This document shows, piece by piece, positions 33,830 through 43,919 of a stretch of 64,000 nucleotides of DNA. The notes under the pieces were generated by a model, which had not been told where the DNA came from, searched no databases, and worked only from the letters and a program-made list of their open reading frames with translations. Source of the DNA: Pantoea phytobeneficialis (GTDB lineage: Bacteria > Pseudomonadota > Gammaproteobacteria > Enterobacterales > Enterobacteriaceae). The number at the start of each line of letters is the position of its first letter. Within the stretch, counting starts at the first letter, position 1. The position numbers and the translations under genes were made by a program. The stretch spans positions 3,968,483-4,032,482 of the forward strand of contig NZ_CP024636.1 of the NCBI RefSeq assembly GCF_009728735.1, read 5' to 3'.

Positions 33830-34834
33830 TTATGGCTGAGCAACAAAGCCAACCGCTTCGTATACCTTCTTCAGCGTCTCCTGCGCATGTGCACGGGCTT
33901 TGGCCGCACCATCACGCATCACCTGATTGAGGAATTCTTCATCATTGCGGTAGCGGTTGTAACGCTCCTGCAACTCGGTCAGCATGCCTGAAACCGCATC
34001 AGCAACGGCACCTTTCAGGTGGCCATACATCTTACCTTCGAACTCCTGCTCAAGTTCCGGGACGGGTTTGCCCGTTACACCCGAGAGAATATCCAACAGG
34101 TTCGATACCCCGGCCTTTTCTTTGATGTCGTAGCGCACCACTGGCGGCTCTTCAGAATCGGTCACCGCGCGCTTGATTTTCTTCACCACCGATTTCGGAT
34201 CTTCCAGCAGGCCGATCACGTTGTTACGGTTGTCGTCGGATTTCGACATCTTCTTAGTTGGCTCCAGCAGCGACATCACGCGTGCACCCGATTTCGGAAT
34301 AAAGGGCTCCGGCACTTTGAAGATGTCGCCATACAGCGCGTTAAAACGCTGGGCGATGTCACGGCTCAGCTCCAGATGCTGCTTCTGATCTTCACCCACC
34401 GGGACCTGGTTGGTTTGATACAGCAGGATATCGGCCGCCATCAGCACCGGATAGTCAAACAGACCGGCATTGATGTTCTCTTCATAGCGTGCAGATTTGT
34501 CTTTGAACTGCGTCATGCGGCTCAACTCACCGAAGTAGGCGTAGCAGTTGAGGATCCAGCTCAGCTGAGCATGCTCCGGGACATGCGACTGAACAAAGAT
34601 GGTGCTTTTGTTCGGATCGATGCCACAGGCAAGATACAGCGCCAGAGTATCCAGCGTCGCTTTACGCAGCGCGGCGGGGTCCTGGCGAACGGTAATGGCG
34701 TGCAGATCGACGATGCAGTAAATGCAGTGGAAATCATCCTGCATCTGCACCCACTGACGCAGCGCACCCATGTAGTTGCCAATGGTCAGTTCACCGGAAG
34801 GCTGGGCGCCGCTGAAAACGATGGGTTTGCTCAT
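33830..34834 (-). CDS. trpS: Tryptophanyl-tRNA synthetase
   Basis: 334-residue class I synthetase charging tRNA-Trp. The HIGH-like signature is TIGN ([10 protein letters not shown]) and the KMSKS loop is intact (KKMSKSDDN). The start at 34834 ([14 protein letters not shown]) matches the family; an in-frame ATG at 34882 does not. It is the last gene of the aroK-aroB-damX-dam-rpe-gph-trpS superoperon, 16 bases after gph. Confidence 0.98.
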   Translation of the reverse strand: MSKPIVFSGAQPSGELTIGNYMGALRQWVQMQDDFHCIYCIVDLHAITVRQDPAALRKATLDTLALYLACGIDPNKSTIFVQSHVPEHAQLSWILNCYAYFGELSRMTQFKDKSARYEENINAGLFDYPVLMAADILLYQTNQVPVGEDQKQHLELSRDIAQRFNALYGDIFKVPEPFIPKSGARVMSLLEPTKKMSKSDDNRNNVIGLLEDPKSVVKKIKRAVTDSEEPPVVRYDIKEKAGVSNLLDILSGVTGKPVPELEQEFEGKMYGHLKGAVADAVSGMLTELQERYNRYRNDEEFLNQVMRDGAAKARAHAQETLKKVYEAVGFVAQP

Positions 34835-34850
34835 GCTTATATCCTGATAA

Positions 34851-35528
34851 TCACAGCCCGAGTGCGGGCAAAAGTTCGTCAAAAGAGTCGAGTGTTAAAT
34901 CGGGTTGGCTGCTGGCGATGGGTTCGCCGTAGTTGTAACCAAAGGTCATGCCAATGTTCGGTACGCCTGCTGCCTGGGCTGCGAGGATATCATTGCGTGA
35001 ATCGCCAACAAACAGCAATTGCTGTGGCAACACACCAAATCGTCCCAGTACGAGGAAAATCGCTGCCGGATGCGGTTTTTTCACTACCACATCATCGCCA
35101 CCAATAATCAGAGAGAAGTAGTCAGCGATGCCCAGCGAAGCCAGCAGAGGGGCAACAAACGGCGTCGGTTTATTGGTGACGATCGCCAGCGGCAAGCCCT
35201 TATCTGCCAATTTTGCCAGTGTGGCTTTTACCTGGGGGAACAGCGTACTGCCCGCTTCCACGGTTTCGGCGTAATACTTATCGAACAACGTGCGCGCATC
35301 ACGCTGTTCATTTTCCTGCGGTTCGCGGCCCAGTGCCCAGGTCAGCGCACGGGTCATCATCACATCGGCACCGTTACCAATCCAGGTTGAGGCACGCGCT
35401 ACACCTGGCGGCGGCAACTGCAAATCACCCAGGGCATGATCGATGGCTTGGGCCAGGCCCGGCGCGCTGTCCACCAGCGTACCATCCAGATCAAACGCCA
35501 GGGCGCGAATATCAGTGAAATGAGCCAT
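34851..35528 (-). CDS. gph: Phosphoglycolate phosphatase
   Basis: 225-residue HAD hydrolase that dephosphorylates 2-phosphoglycolate formed during DNA 3'-end repair. HAD motif I is FDLDGTLVD, motif II VTNKPT, and motif III/IV K..GDSRND. It is shorter than E. coli Gph (252) through loss of a cap insertion and a shorter tail. It overlaps rpe by 17 bases. Confidence 0.95.
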   Translation of the reverse strand: MAHFTDIRALAFDLDGTLVDSAPGLAQAIDHALGDLQLPPPGVARASTWIGNGADVMMTRALTWALGREPQENEQRDARTLFDKYYAETVEAGSTLFPQVKATLAKLADKGLPLAIVTNKPTPFVAPLLASLGIADYFSLIIGGDDVVVKKPHPAAIFLVLGRFGVLPQQLLFVGDSRNDILAAQAAGVPNIGMTFGYNYGEPIASSQPDLTLDSFDELLPALGL

Positions 35529-36195
35529 TTACCTTCTCCAGTTCGCTGCGCATCGCATCGATCACTTTTTTGTAATCGGGGTGACCAAAAATGGCGGAAC
35601 CGGCGACAAACATATCCGCACCGGCTGCGGCAATCTGACCGATGTTGTCGATCTTCACACCGCCATCCACTTCCAGACGGATATCGTAGCCGCTCTGATC
35701 AATGAGACGACGCGCCTGACGCAGTTTATCCAGCGTACCGGGAATGAAAGACTGACCGCCAAAGCCAGGGTTAACCGACATCAGCAGGATGATATCCAGC
35801 TTATCCATCACATAATCGAGATAGCTGAGTGGCGTTGCCGGGTTAAACACCAGACCCGCTTTACAACCGTGTTCTTTGATCAGTTGCAGCGTGCGGTCAA
35901 CATGTTGGCTGGCTTCGGGGTGAAAAGTAATGTAGCTGGCACCGGCTTTGGCAAAGGCCGGGATGAGTTCATCCACCGGTTTAACCATCAGATGCACATC
36001 GATCGGTGCGGTGATGCCGTAATCGCGCAATGCTTTCAGCACCATCGGCCCCATCGTCAGATTGGGAACGTAGTGGTTATCCATCACATCGAAATGCACC
36101 ACATCGCCGCCTGCCGCCAGCGCTTTGGCGGTGTCTTCACCCAGACGGGCAAAGTCAGCAGACAGGATTGAAGGGGCCAGTAAAAATTGTTTCAT
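35512..36195 (-). CDS. rpe: Ribulose-phosphate 3-epimerase
   Basis: 227-residue TIM-barrel epimerase interconverting ribulose 5-phosphate and xylulose 5-phosphate in the pentose phosphate pathway. Metal ligands are in [12 protein letters not shown] and [18 protein letters not shown] is the phosphate-binding loop. It lies between dam and gph. Confidence 0.98.
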   Translation of the reverse strand: MKQFLLAPSILSADFARLGEDTAKALAAGGDVVHFDVMDNHYVPNLTMGPMVLKALRDYGITAPIDVHLMVKPVDELIPAFAKAGASYITFHPEASQHVDRTLQLIKEHGCKAGLVFNPATPLSYLDYVMDKLDIILLMSVNPGFGGQSFIPGTLDKLRQARRLIDQSGYDIRLEVDGGVKIDNIGQIAAAGADMFVAGSAIFGHPDYKKVIDAMRSELEKVNGSFH

Positions 36196-36260
36196 CCGAT
36201 TCTCCCAATTTTGTGCGCCAGCACGAGCTGGCGTAATGCGTTGGTCGCGGACGAAACAGG

Positions 36261-37073
36261 CTAGCGGAAAAGCGCCAGCAGTTCGTCAACCTGAGTGCGA
36301 CCACTTATGCTTCGGCTGATGGAACGCCGGGCTTTAACAACATGTAATACCGCATTCCGATACCACTCACGCGTCAGCAGGGTATCGTGGTTGGAAATTA
36401 ATACCGGAATCTGATTCTCTTTTGCCAGCTGGGCCGCCAGTTCTGCCAAATGCTGCTGCTCGCGCATACTGAAGCTGTTGGTATGGTAGGCAGTAAAATT
36501 GGCCGTCGCCGACAAGGGCGCATACGGCGGATCGCAGTACACCACCGAGCCTTTATGTGCGCGGTTCAGAGTAACATCGTACGATTCGCAGACAAAAGTG
36601 GCTTTTTGCGCCCGTTCAGCAAACCACAGCAGTTCCGCTTCAGGAAAATAAGGTTTGCGATAACGGCCAAAAGGCACATTAAACTCACCGCGCAAATTGT
36701 AGCGGCACAGGCCGTTATAACCGTGACGATTGAGATACAGAAACAGCAAGGCGCGCTGATACACATCACGACTGGCGTTAAAGGCCACCCGCTGCGCGTA
36801 GTAGAACTCTGCGTTGTTGACTTCCGGTGTGAATAACTTACGCGCATCGTCGATAAATTCCGTGGTGCGGGTTTTGACGATGTTGTACAGGTTGATCAGG
36901 TCACTGTTGATGTCAGCCAGATGATAACGGTCATAATCCGTGTTGAGAAACACAGAACCGGCACCAACAAATGGCTCAATCAGGCAGTCGCCTTGCGGCA
37001 AGTGACGACGAATGTCATCAAGGAGCGGGTATTTCCCTCCGGCCCATTTCAGGAAAGCGCGATTTTTTTTCAT
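36261..37073 (-). CDS. dam: DNA adenine methyltransferase Dam
   Basis: 270-residue N6-adenine methyltransferase of GATC sites, directing mismatch repair, replication timing and gene switching. The SAM-binding region is KWAGGKYPL (residues 9-17) with FVGAGSVF (35-42), and the catalytic DPPY is at 181-184, the E. coli position. Surrounded by damX and rpe as in E. coli. Confidence 0.98.
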   Translation of the reverse strand: MKKNRAFLKWAGGKYPLLDDIRRHLPQGDCLIEPFVGAGSVFLNTDYDRYHLADINSDLINLYNIVKTRTTEFIDDARKLFTPEVNNAEFYYAQRVAFNASRDVYQRALLFLYLNRHGYNGLCRYNLRGEFNVPFGRYRKPYFPEAELLWFAERAQKATFVCESYDVTLNRAHKGSVVYCDPPYAPLSATANFTAYHTNSFSMREQQHLAELAAQLAKENQIPVLISNHDTLLTREWYRNAVLHVVKARRSISRSISGRTQVDELLALFR

Positions 37074-37140
37074 GCTGTCGTGGTTATTACATCTTAATTA
37101 TTGGCTGTGGCGGTACCGACAGCAGCTTTGCGCTTAAAAC

Positions 37141-37163
37141 GGGGCCACAGTGACGCGGCCCCA
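37141..37163 (-). terminator. Hairpin after damX
   Basis: GGGGCC/GGCCCC stem with a ten-base loop between damX and dam; on the minus strand it is followed by GTTTTAAG. Possible partial terminator within the superoperon. Confidence 0.55.
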
Positions 37164-37169
37164 CAATGA

Positions 37170-38183
37170 TTACTCGCTTTCTTTTTTCACCTGGCTCAGG
37201 GGTTTCACCCACGGGTTCTGCGCGCGCACTTCGGCAGGCAGCGAAGAGACTGCACGTTTGGCATCTGCGGGGGTAGCGTAGGAGCCACTTACCAGCACAT
37301 ACCAAGGCTGACCATTACGGGTGGTTTTATACACATGATAGCCGCTCAGATTCTGTTTCTTCGCCCAGGCATTCAAGCTTTCCGCTTTCGAAGCGCCACT
37401 CAACTGCAACGTATAGTTACCGCCAGGCAGAGACTTACTGGCTCCACTGCTGACCGGTGCGGCGTTATGCGTGACTGTCGACTGCGGTTTGCTCTCGCGT
37501 ACGGCTGGCTTGCTGGCCGTCGGGGCTTTATGCGTTGGGGTATGGGTTTCACGCTGGCTGCTGGCACGCGGCTTTTCTTCACGCGCGATCGGCGGGGAAA
37601 TGGCTTTACCACTGCCGCTTACCGTCGCGGGAGCCGTAGGCAATGAACTGTTGCCCTGCGCACCCTGTGCTGCGCTATCCACCTGGCCCTGCTGATTATT
37701 CAGTGCAGTATTGAGATCGCCTGGCAGGGTCACACGTTGCTGATTCGCCGGCGTGTCTACCGGTGCAGCCTGCGTCGGCGTTGATGACACAGGAGGCATA
37801 GTGATGGATTGTGAGCCGTTGTCAGCGGTTGGCGCATTCGCGGCGGGTTGTGACGCGCTGCCTTCCGGCGCTGGTGTCGTGTTCTGCTGGCCGCTCATGG
37901 AGGTGGAACCGGAGAGATCAATATTCTTTTCCGCGCCGCCAGAAGCCGGAGCTGGGCTGTTACTTCCTGCGGTATTCGCTGGCTTGCTTTCATCCGGGCC
38001 GTTCAGTGCCGAACCAATACCCAGTACCAGCAATAACAGAACCAGAATCCCGATACCCATCATCATATGCTGACGGGAAACCGGTACTTTTACTTTTGGC
38101 GCAGACGACGATTTGCGGGGCCGTGTGGGGCGACGGTCACTGGCATCAGGTTTTAACTCGTCTTCCGGTTTAAACTCATCCAT
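37170..38183 (-). CDS. damX: Cell-division SPOR protein DamX
   Basis: 337-residue septal-ring protein. A short cytoplasmic part (1-38), one membrane helix (about 40-60), a long Ser/Pro/Ala/Gln-rich periplasmic linker and a C-terminal SPOR domain (about 250-330, YTLQLSGASKAESLNAW) that binds denuded septal glycan. E. coli DamX is about 428 residues; the shortening is mainly loss of the acidic cytoplasmic stretch and part of the linker. Confidence 0.95.
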   Translation of the reverse strand: MDEFKPEDELKPDASDRRPTRPRKSSSAPKVKVPVSRQHMMMGIGILVLLLLVLGIGSALNGPDESKPANTAGSNSPAPASGGAEKNIDLSGSTSMSGQQNTTPAPEGSASQPAANAPTADNGSQSITMPPVSSTPTQAAPVDTPANQQRVTLPGDLNTALNNQQGQVDSAAQGAQGNSSLPTAPATVSGSGKAISPPIAREEKPRASSQRETHTPTHKAPTASKPAVRESKPQSTVTHNAAPVSSGASKSLPGGNYTLQLSGASKAESLNAWAKKQNLSGYHVYKTTRNGQPWYVLVSGSYATPADAKRAVSSLPAEVRAQNPWVKPLSQVKKESE

Positions 38184-38253
38184 TTAGCCTCCTCCGTAAA
38201 ACGGCACGCATCCGACGCGCCGCATCACCACTCTTTTCTTTACCCGGCGGGTA

Positions 38254-39345
38254 TTATAATGATTTCTGACAATCGTTAATTGCAGCCAGCACCATATCAT
38301 GTGCTACGCCTGCACGCACTTCAGAGCGACCGATAGCGAGAGGCAGCACCAGACGCAGTTCGCCCGCCAGTACTTTTTTATCACGCATCATATGCGGCAA
38401 ATACTCTTCCGCCGCCATGCTTTCCGGACCATGCACCGGTAAACCGGCACGCAGCAACAACGCAATAATGCGATCGGTATCCGCCGCACTGAACTGACCA
38501 AGACGTTCAGCGGTACGCGCAGCCATCACCATGCCTGCGGCAACCGCTTCACCGTGCAGCCAGTTGCCGTAACCCATATGGGCTTCAATGGCATGACCAA
38601 AAGTATGGCCCAGATTCAGCAACGCGCGCAGACCGGTTTCACGTTCATCAGCGGCCACGACTTCGGCTTTCAGCTCGCAGCAACGGCGAATACAGTAAGC
38701 CATGGCTTTTTCATCCAGCGCCAGCAGAGCATCAAGATTTTGCTCCAGCCACTGGAAAAAATCACCATCAAGAATGATGCCATATTTGATCACTTCCGCC
38801 AGACCTGACGCCAGTTCGCGCGGCGGCAGTGTGGCAAGGCAATCGGTATCAACCACCACGGAGGCAGGCTGATAAAACGCGCCTATCATGTTTTTGCCGA
38901 GCGGATGGTTAACGGCGGTCTTACCACCAACGGAAGAATCCACCTGAGAAAGCAAGGTCGTCGGTACCTGAATAAAACGCACGCCGCGCTGATAGCTGGC
39001 CGCAGCGAAACCGGTGAGATCACCAATCACACCACCGCCCAGCGCAATCAGCGTGGTATCGCGGCCATGCGGCTTCTGCAACAAGGCGGTAAACACCTCA
39101 TCCATCACCGCCAACGTTTTATACTGCTCACCATCGGGCAGGATCACCTGATCCACTTTCACCCCTGCTGCACTCAGCAGTGCCGACAGCTTCTGCAAAT
39201 AGATCGGCGCCAGCGTCTGGTTGGTGACCAGCATCGCATTGTCACCGGCTTTCAGCGGCCAAAAAGAAGCCGGATCGTTAAACAGCCCAGCAGCAATGGT
39301 GATGGGATAACTACGATCCCCGAGCGAGACAGTGATCTTCTCCAT
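38254..39345 (-). CDS. aroB: 3-dehydroquinate synthase
   Basis: 363-residue NAD+- and metal-dependent enzyme turning DAHP into 3-dehydroquinate, the second step of the shikimate pathway. NAD-binding [13 protein letters not shown] and the metal-binding region [11 protein letters not shown] are present. It follows aroK by 38 bases. Confidence 0.98.
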   Translation of the reverse strand: MEKITVSLGDRSYPITIAAGLFNDPASFWPLKAGDNAMLVTNQTLAPIYLQKLSALLSAAGVKVDQVILPDGEQYKTLAVMDEVFTALLQKPHGRDTTLIALGGGVIGDLTGFAAASYQRGVRFIQVPTTLLSQVDSSVGGKTAVNHPLGKNMIGAFYQPASVVVDTDCLATLPPRELASGLAEVIKYGIILDGDFFQWLEQNLDALLALDEKAMAYCIRRCCELKAEVVAADERETGLRALLNLGHTFGHAIEAHMGYGNWLHGEAVAAGMVMAARTAERLGQFSAADTDRIIALLLRAGLPVHGPESMAAEEYLPHMMRDKKVLAGELRLVLPLAIGRSEVRAGVAHDMVLAAINDCQKSL

Positions 39346-39383
39346 GATGACCGATACCTATGACTTAGCCCTCAGGCGCTGGA

Positions 39384-39905
39384 TCAACTCTTTTCCAGCA
39401 TATTGATGATCTGATTTGCCACTACTTTTGCACTTTGATCGTCAGTGCGGATAGTGACATCAGCGATCTCTTCATAAAGCGGGTTACGTTCGTCTGCCAG
39501 CGCTTCCAGTACTTCACGCGGCGGCGAGTCAACTTGCAGTAATGGGCGCTTTTTATCACGCTGCGTACGAGCAAGTTGCTTTTCGATGGTGGTTTCGAGG
39601 TAGACGACCACACCGCGGGCGGAGAGACGATTACGGGTTTCTCGGGATTTGACGGAACCGCCACCGGTAGCCAGCACGATGCCCTGCTTCTCGGTCAGTT
39701 CATTGATAATTTTTTCTTCACGATCGCGGAAACCCGCTTCGCCTTCAACGTCAAACACCCAGCCCACATCCGCTCCGGTACGTCGCTCAATTTCCTGATC
39801 GGAATCGAAAAATTCCATATTGAGTTGCTGAGCTAACTGACGACCAATAGTGCTTTTGCCGGCACCCATCGGCCCAACCAGAAAGATATTGCGTTTCTCT
39901 GCCAT
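39384..39905 (-). CDS. aroK: Shikimate kinase I
   Basis: 173-residue kinase phosphorylating shikimate. The P-loop GPMGAGKST is at residues 11-19 and the shikimate-binding FRDRE and GGGSVK motifs follow. The start at 39905 ([11 protein letters not shown]) equals E. coli AroK; the 30-codon in-frame extension upstream is not family-like. First gene of the aroKB-dam superoperon. Confidence 0.98.
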   Translation of the reverse strand: MAEKRNIFLVGPMGAGKSTIGRQLAQQLNMEFFDSDQEIERRTGADVGWVFDVEGEAGFRDREEKIINELTEKQGIVLATGGGSVKSRETRNRLSARGVVVYLETTIEKQLARTQRDKKRPLLQVDSPPREVLEALADERNPLYEEIADVTIRTDDQSAKVVANQIINMLEKS

Positions 39906-40284
39906 TTTGTCGGTATTACTAAGAATTCGTTGATGATACCCCGCGTTCAGCTTTAGCTGGCGGGACAGGAACTGAGACCTCATGAGCGTTAGCAAGAGTC
40001 AGACGAAAAATTATCTCAACACTCATGGCCGTTTGGCAACCGAATAAATTGCCCCCGGCGACCTCATAACAGGACCGGTCTGTGGTTCGCGAGACGGTAA
40101 CGCACCTCCGCTACCCCTTGAACTTCAGGATATATGTTCATCTGACGCCAGTATCGCTTGTGACTGACGCCCATCGGGAGATTTTTTGTCGCGTTCCGTT
40201 ACACCGTTTAAAAATCGCTAAACCTTGTAAGCTAATTCCTGTCCTGCGTCAACGCAGTTGGCATCACAGAGCGAATTTTCCTCT
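39906..40284 (-). promoter_or_regulatory. hofQ-aroK spacer with presumed aroK promoters
   Basis: 379 bases without a gene. Both flanking genes are on the minus strand. It should contain the aroKB promoters, which I could not place confidently. A five-base stem (CTGCG/CGCAG, 40244-40257) lies soon after hofQ, without a T-run, and GTTTA-N8-TAAAC dyad sequence is at 40206-40223. Confidence 0.45.
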
Positions 40285-41550
40285 TTATCCGGTCGTAAGC
40301 GCTGCTTCCCTGACCAGTCTGGGAGTAATGAAGATCACCAGTTCCTTTTTCTTCCGCTCATCCGTTTGATGACGAAAAAGATTTCCCACCACCGGTAACT
40401 GACCCAGCCAGGGGACGCGATTTTCGTTTTGCGCCCGCTGCTGCTGAAAAATTCCCCCCAGAGCCAGGGTTTCACCATCACGCAGCGTGACCTGGGTGTC
40501 GATTTCCTGCTTATCAATACTTAAGGTTTGATGCTCACCCGTGTTGATACTGCGGCCCGGCATGTTCTGGCTCAGGCGAAGTTTTAACTGAATACGGCCA
40601 TTGCCCAGTACCACCGGCGTCACCTCCATACCCAGGACCGCCTCCTTAAATTCGATGGCAGTCGCTCCGCTGTTACCGGATTTCACCTCATAAGGAATTT
40701 CCGTTCCCTGTTTAATGGTGGCGGTTTGCTGATGCGAGGTAAAAAGCCGTGGGCTGGCGATGATTTCAATCTGGCTTTCCTGCTCCAGCGCACTCAGTTC
40801 AAGATTGAGCAACTCACCTCCCACCTGTCCCAGTGTCACCCCCATGCGAAAGGCGGGATTGCTTACCGCCAGCGGAATCGCCAACTGCGGATTACGCAGG
40901 GCTTGCGTGACCTCTTCCGCCGGTGAGATCCCCCAATTTACCCCCAGCTCGCGCAAATGCTCCTCGCTGATGGTCACGATATGGGCTGATAACTCGACCT
41001 GCTCCAGTGGCAGGTCCAGCGCTTTGAGCCAGCTTACGGTGTTCTGCAACGCCTCGGGCGTGTCGCGCAGCAACAAACTGTTGGTGCGGCTGTCCACGGT
41101 GACACTGCCGCGCGAGGTCATTAGCGAGCGCTCGGTTTGCAAGCTACGTGCAGCATCACTGGCATTGGCGTAATAAAAAGTGACCGTCTGCTGTGTCAAT
41201 GCGATGTGTTGCTGTTGTTCCTCACGTTCCGCCTGGATTTTTTGCGCCTGCCACTGCTGCCAGCTTTCCGGATAAACCAGCAGCACGTCTTCTTCCTGTA
41301 CCACACTCAGTCGCGCCAGTCGGGCAACCAGCGCCAGAGCACGTTGCCAGTCGACATTTTCCAGTCGTAGGGAGAGCCGCCCTTCAACCCCCGGAGCAAT
41401 CAGCAAATTAGTTTGCTGATAATCCGCCAGCGCCTGAAAAATGTTTTCAACTGGGGCATCGTCAAAAACCAGACTCAATCTCTGTTCACTGGCGTGCAAT
41501 GGCGCGTTCAGACACAGCACCACCAGCATCCATAGCGTCTTCCGTGACAT
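40285..41550 (-). CDS. hofQ: Secretin-type outer-membrane porin HofQ
   Basis: 421-residue secretin (PilQ/ComE-like) with signal peptide, N-terminal secretin/TonB short domain (about 25-85), N-domains and a C-terminal secretin channel with VPWLGQLPVVGNLF and ELVIFITPRLV. E. coli HofQ is needed to use DNA as nutrient. Its start is inside hofP (65-base overlap) but is well supported: AAAGGAGG lies five bases before ATG. Confidence 0.95.
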   Translation of the reverse strand: MSRKTLWMLVVLCLNAPLHASEQRLSLVFDDAPVENIFQALADYQQTNLLIAPGVEGRLSLRLENVDWQRALALVARLARLSVVQEEDVLLVYPESWQQWQAQKIQAEREEQQQHIALTQQTVTFYYANASDAARSLQTERSLMTSRGSVTVDSRTNSLLLRDTPEALQNTVSWLKALDLPLEQVELSAHIVTISEEHLRELGVNWGISPAEEVTQALRNPQLAIPLAVSNPAFRMGVTLGQVGGELLNLELSALEQESQIEIIASPRLFTSHQQTATIKQGTEIPYEVKSGNSGATAIEFKEAVLGMEVTPVVLGNGRIQLKLRLSQNMPGRSINTGEHQTLSIDKQEIDTQVTLRDGETLALGGIFQQQRAQNENRVPWLGQLPVVGNLFRHQTDERKKKELVIFITPRLVREAALTTG

Positions 41551-41875
41551 AGAAACCTCCTTTTATACGAAACTGTATTTGCTGTGGTGAACAACTCTGT
41601 TCAGCCAGCAATAGTAATGAGCGTGCCGTGAGGTGTTGCACACGCCAGGGCGTTTGGGGCAACTGCATCTGTTGCTCCAATCTGACATTTTTACCCTGTG
41701 GTGAGCGCAGCCAGGCAACATAGTGATCAGGGATACCGACGATGCCTTGCAACCGCCACCCTTGCGGTGGGTCTATCGTGGACTGGCAGAATACAGGTGC
41801 CATCGGTTGGAAAGGGTCCCGCGCCAGTACCGCTGGACTGCCCAACAGGAAACACAGCAGCACGCTAACCCTCAT
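41486..41875 (-). CDS. hofP: HofP, DNA utilisation protein
   Basis: 129-residue exported protein (signal peptide about 1-18, then RDPFQPM) related in position to PilP pilotin-like proteins of type IV pilus assembly. Weakly conserved; identified by operon position hofM-N-O-P-Q. Overlaps hofO by 11 bases and hofQ by 65 bases. Confidence 0.85.
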   Translation of the reverse strand: MRVSVLLCFLLGSPAVLARDPFQPMAPVFCQSTIDPPQGWRLQGIVGIPDHYVAWLRSPQGKNVRLEQQMQLPQTPWRVQHLTARSLLLLAEQSCSPQQIQFRIKGGFYVTEDAMDAGGAVSERAIARQ

Positions 41876-42356
41876 CGCGGCTCTCCAGCCAAAGTTGCGT
41901 CATCAGTGTTCCCTGATCTGCCTGAAGTTGAAAACGTTCCGGCACGGGCAACGCCGTATGCGCCAGTTCAGCAAACAGCGGCGTAAATTGCTGCCAGTTC
42001 AGTTTGAGGACAATATGCTGCGGCTGGTTTTCCGGCTGCCAGGCTTCCAGTTGCGTTCCCCTTGCCGCCAGTAGAGTTTCAAGTAATTGGGGTGGACTGA
42101 AGGTGGCAGGTTGTTGCAGCTCACTGATCTCAACCAGCAACTCAGCAACGGTCGGATGCAACGCAAGTTGTTGCAAGCGCTGCTGCTCAAGTTGTGCCTG
42201 CTGTACCAATTGGCGCTCTTGCCCGGCACGCGTCTGTTGTTGCGGTAATAGCACCACCAACCACCCCAGCGCCAAAACCAGCAGTGGCAACGCCAACAGC
42301 AAGGCGGCACGCCACGGTAGCGCCAGATGCATCAGGCGCTGAAGCCCTTCATTCAC
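41865..42356 (-). CDS. hofO: HofO, PilO-like protein
   Basis: 163-residue inner-membrane protein: short cytoplasmic part, one membrane helix (about 14-38) and a coiled-coil/ferredoxin-like periplasmic domain, as in PilO. It starts with GTG, supported by GGAGGT five bases upstream, and overlaps hofN by eight bases (GTGAATGA); the nearby ATG is in another frame. Confidence 0.85.
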   Translation of the reverse strand: MNEGLQRLMHLALPWRAALLLALPLLVLALGWLVVLLPQQQTRAGQERQLVQQAQLEQQRLQQLALHPTVAELLVEISELQQPATFSPPQLLETLLAARGTQLEAWQPENQPQHIVLKLNWQQFTPLFAELAHTALPVPERFQLQADQGTLMTQLWLESRDEG

Positions 42357-42891
42357 CTTTCACCTCCACCACCTGTGCGCGTAAGGTAAAACGGTAATGG
42401 CCATCTGGCTGACGCTGCACGTTCCCCTGACGAATCACCGGGAACAGTGGCACTTTCGCCAGCAGGCGGCGAAAATCGCCAATCGCCGCCATGCTCGACG
42501 CCAGCCCTTCCAGCACCAGTTGCCCTTGCCTGCGCTCCATGCGGCTCAGCCACAACGTTTCCGGCATCAGTTCGGGTAATTGCTGCCAGAACTGCTGCCA
42601 GGCCAAATGCTGCAATTGCCGCGTCTGTTGCTGGCGTTGCGTTTGTATTAAAGCATCACGTTGCAGCCGCAACCGCTGTTGATCACTTAGCTGTTGATCA
42701 AGCTCGCCAAGTCGTTGTGCGAGTTGTTGTTGCTCAGCCTGGTGCTGCTGACTGACGAGATATCCGCGCCAGCCACACAGCAGTAAAATCAGCAGGCTGA
42801 TACCAAAACCACTCGCCAGGAACATCAGGCTCTGTTGACGCTGACGCCGCCACTGTTGGAGACGCCAGGGAAGTAGATTAACCGTCAGCAT
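42349..42891 (-). CDS. hofN: HofN, PilN-like protein
   Basis: 180-residue inner-membrane protein with PilN-type start MLTVNLLPWR, one membrane helix (about 22-45) and a Gln/Arg-rich coiled coil followed by a small periplasmic domain. The ATG at 42891 overlaps the hofM stop by one base (TGATG). Long in-frame upstream starts overlap hofM and are rejected. Confidence 0.88.
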   Translation of the reverse strand: MLTVNLLPWRLQQWRRQRQQSLMFLASGFGISLLILLLCGWRGYLVSQQHQAEQQQLAQRLGELDQQLSDQQRLRLQRDALIQTQRQQQTRQLQHLAWQQFWQQLPELMPETLWLSRMERRQGQLVLEGLASSMAAIGDFRRLLAKVPLFPVIRQGNVQRQPDGHYRFTLRAQVVEVKGE

Positions 42892-43688
42892 CAGGCATCC
42901 TCCGGGCGTAATGCCAGACCGAGTGCGAGAGTGTAATCCCCTTCGTTGTCCGGGAGGGGTAACTGCAAATAATGCAGCAGCGAAAAGGGTTGAACCGCGG
43001 TGAATCCCGTCATGGGTGTGGTACTTAACGCGGACTCCATCTCTGGAAATGTCGCTTGCAAATACGCCAGAGAGAGGGGTTCCGTACTCGCCCCCGAAGT
43101 AGCCGTAGAGCCTGCCAGATACCACAGCCAGTGGTCGGTTAATGGGTGAATCAATAATTGCTGATGACGCAAAGGTAAACGCCATGCCACCTGTGCCAGT
43201 GCGAGGTTGTTTAATTCGAACACATCAGGTTGCAAACCGGCCTGCTGCAATGGTTCGAGCCATTGCGTGATCACTTCACGCCGTGCCGCAGTGATGCATA
43301 ACTGGGTTGATGCGGAAGATGCACGATAATCCAGAGCCAACGATGCCGGTTCTACCGGGAATAAGCGCTGCGCCGATGCCTGAACATAACGATTTAGCGC
43401 CGGTTCACGTAGCGTGACGTCAGGTAGCGGCAACGAGCGTTGCAAAACCAGCTGTGGCGGCAAGCCAACGCGCAATGAATATCGACCTGGCAACTGACAT
43501 CGCCACTGCTTCAGCGCCGCCAATAACGCGGGGGATGACTGGAGCACGCCATTTTTCAACGTATCTTCAGGCAGCGTCCGCTGTTGCCAGGACCTGAGCT
43601 GCCAACCCAGGCGGCGGCGCTGGATCGCCACCGCACAAAATTTCCCATTCTGAATATCCAGGCCAATTTGCCAGCGCTGAAAAGCCAT
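42891..43688 (-). CDS. hofM: HofM, PilM-like protein
   Basis: 265-residue cytoplasmic actin-fold-like PilM relative and first gene of hofMNOPQ. In type IV pilus systems PilM joins PilN, PilO, PilP and the secretin PilQ into an alignment complex; the hof set parallels this one-to-one. GATAAGGAGA ribosome site. Divergent from mrcA. Confidence 0.88.
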   Translation of the reverse strand: MAFQRWQIGLDIQNGKFCAVAIQRRRLGWQLRSWQQRTLPEDTLKNGVLQSSPALLAALKQWRCQLPGRYSLRVGLPPQLVLQRSLPLPDVTLREPALNRYVQASAQRLFPVEPASLALDYRASSASTQLCITAARREVITQWLEPLQQAGLQPDVFELNNLALAQVAWRLPLRHQQLLIHPLTDHWLWYLAGSTATSGASTEPLSLAYLQATFPEMESALSTTPMTGFTAVQPFSLLHYLQLPLPDNEGDYTLALGLALRPEDA

Positions 43689-43919
43689 GCGCGCGATCTC
43701 CTTATCGTTAGAGGTAAATAGCCGAAATATCTCGTGTCCTCGGAGGGGCGCTGCTGCCTAAACTCTCAGGTTAGCCGTCAGGGGCCAGTGCGCCTGTCTC
43801 AAAAGTCGTCCCCTGGAGGACTTGAAGTATGCCGGGTATATCAAAGCGTCAGGCTTGCCTTTATACTACCGCGCGATTGTTTATAAACTGCCCAAACGAC
43901 AACAGATGGGAAATCTCAG

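Noticed and set aside
34851..35528. Truncated or broken gph
   Set aside because: It is shorter than the E. coli protein but all HAD motifs are intact and the ends fit the operon overlaps.
42892..43185. N-terminal extension of HofN by about 98 codons
   Set aside because: It lies wholly in another frame of hofM; the PilN-like start MLTVNLLPWR and the TGATG overlap fix the true start.
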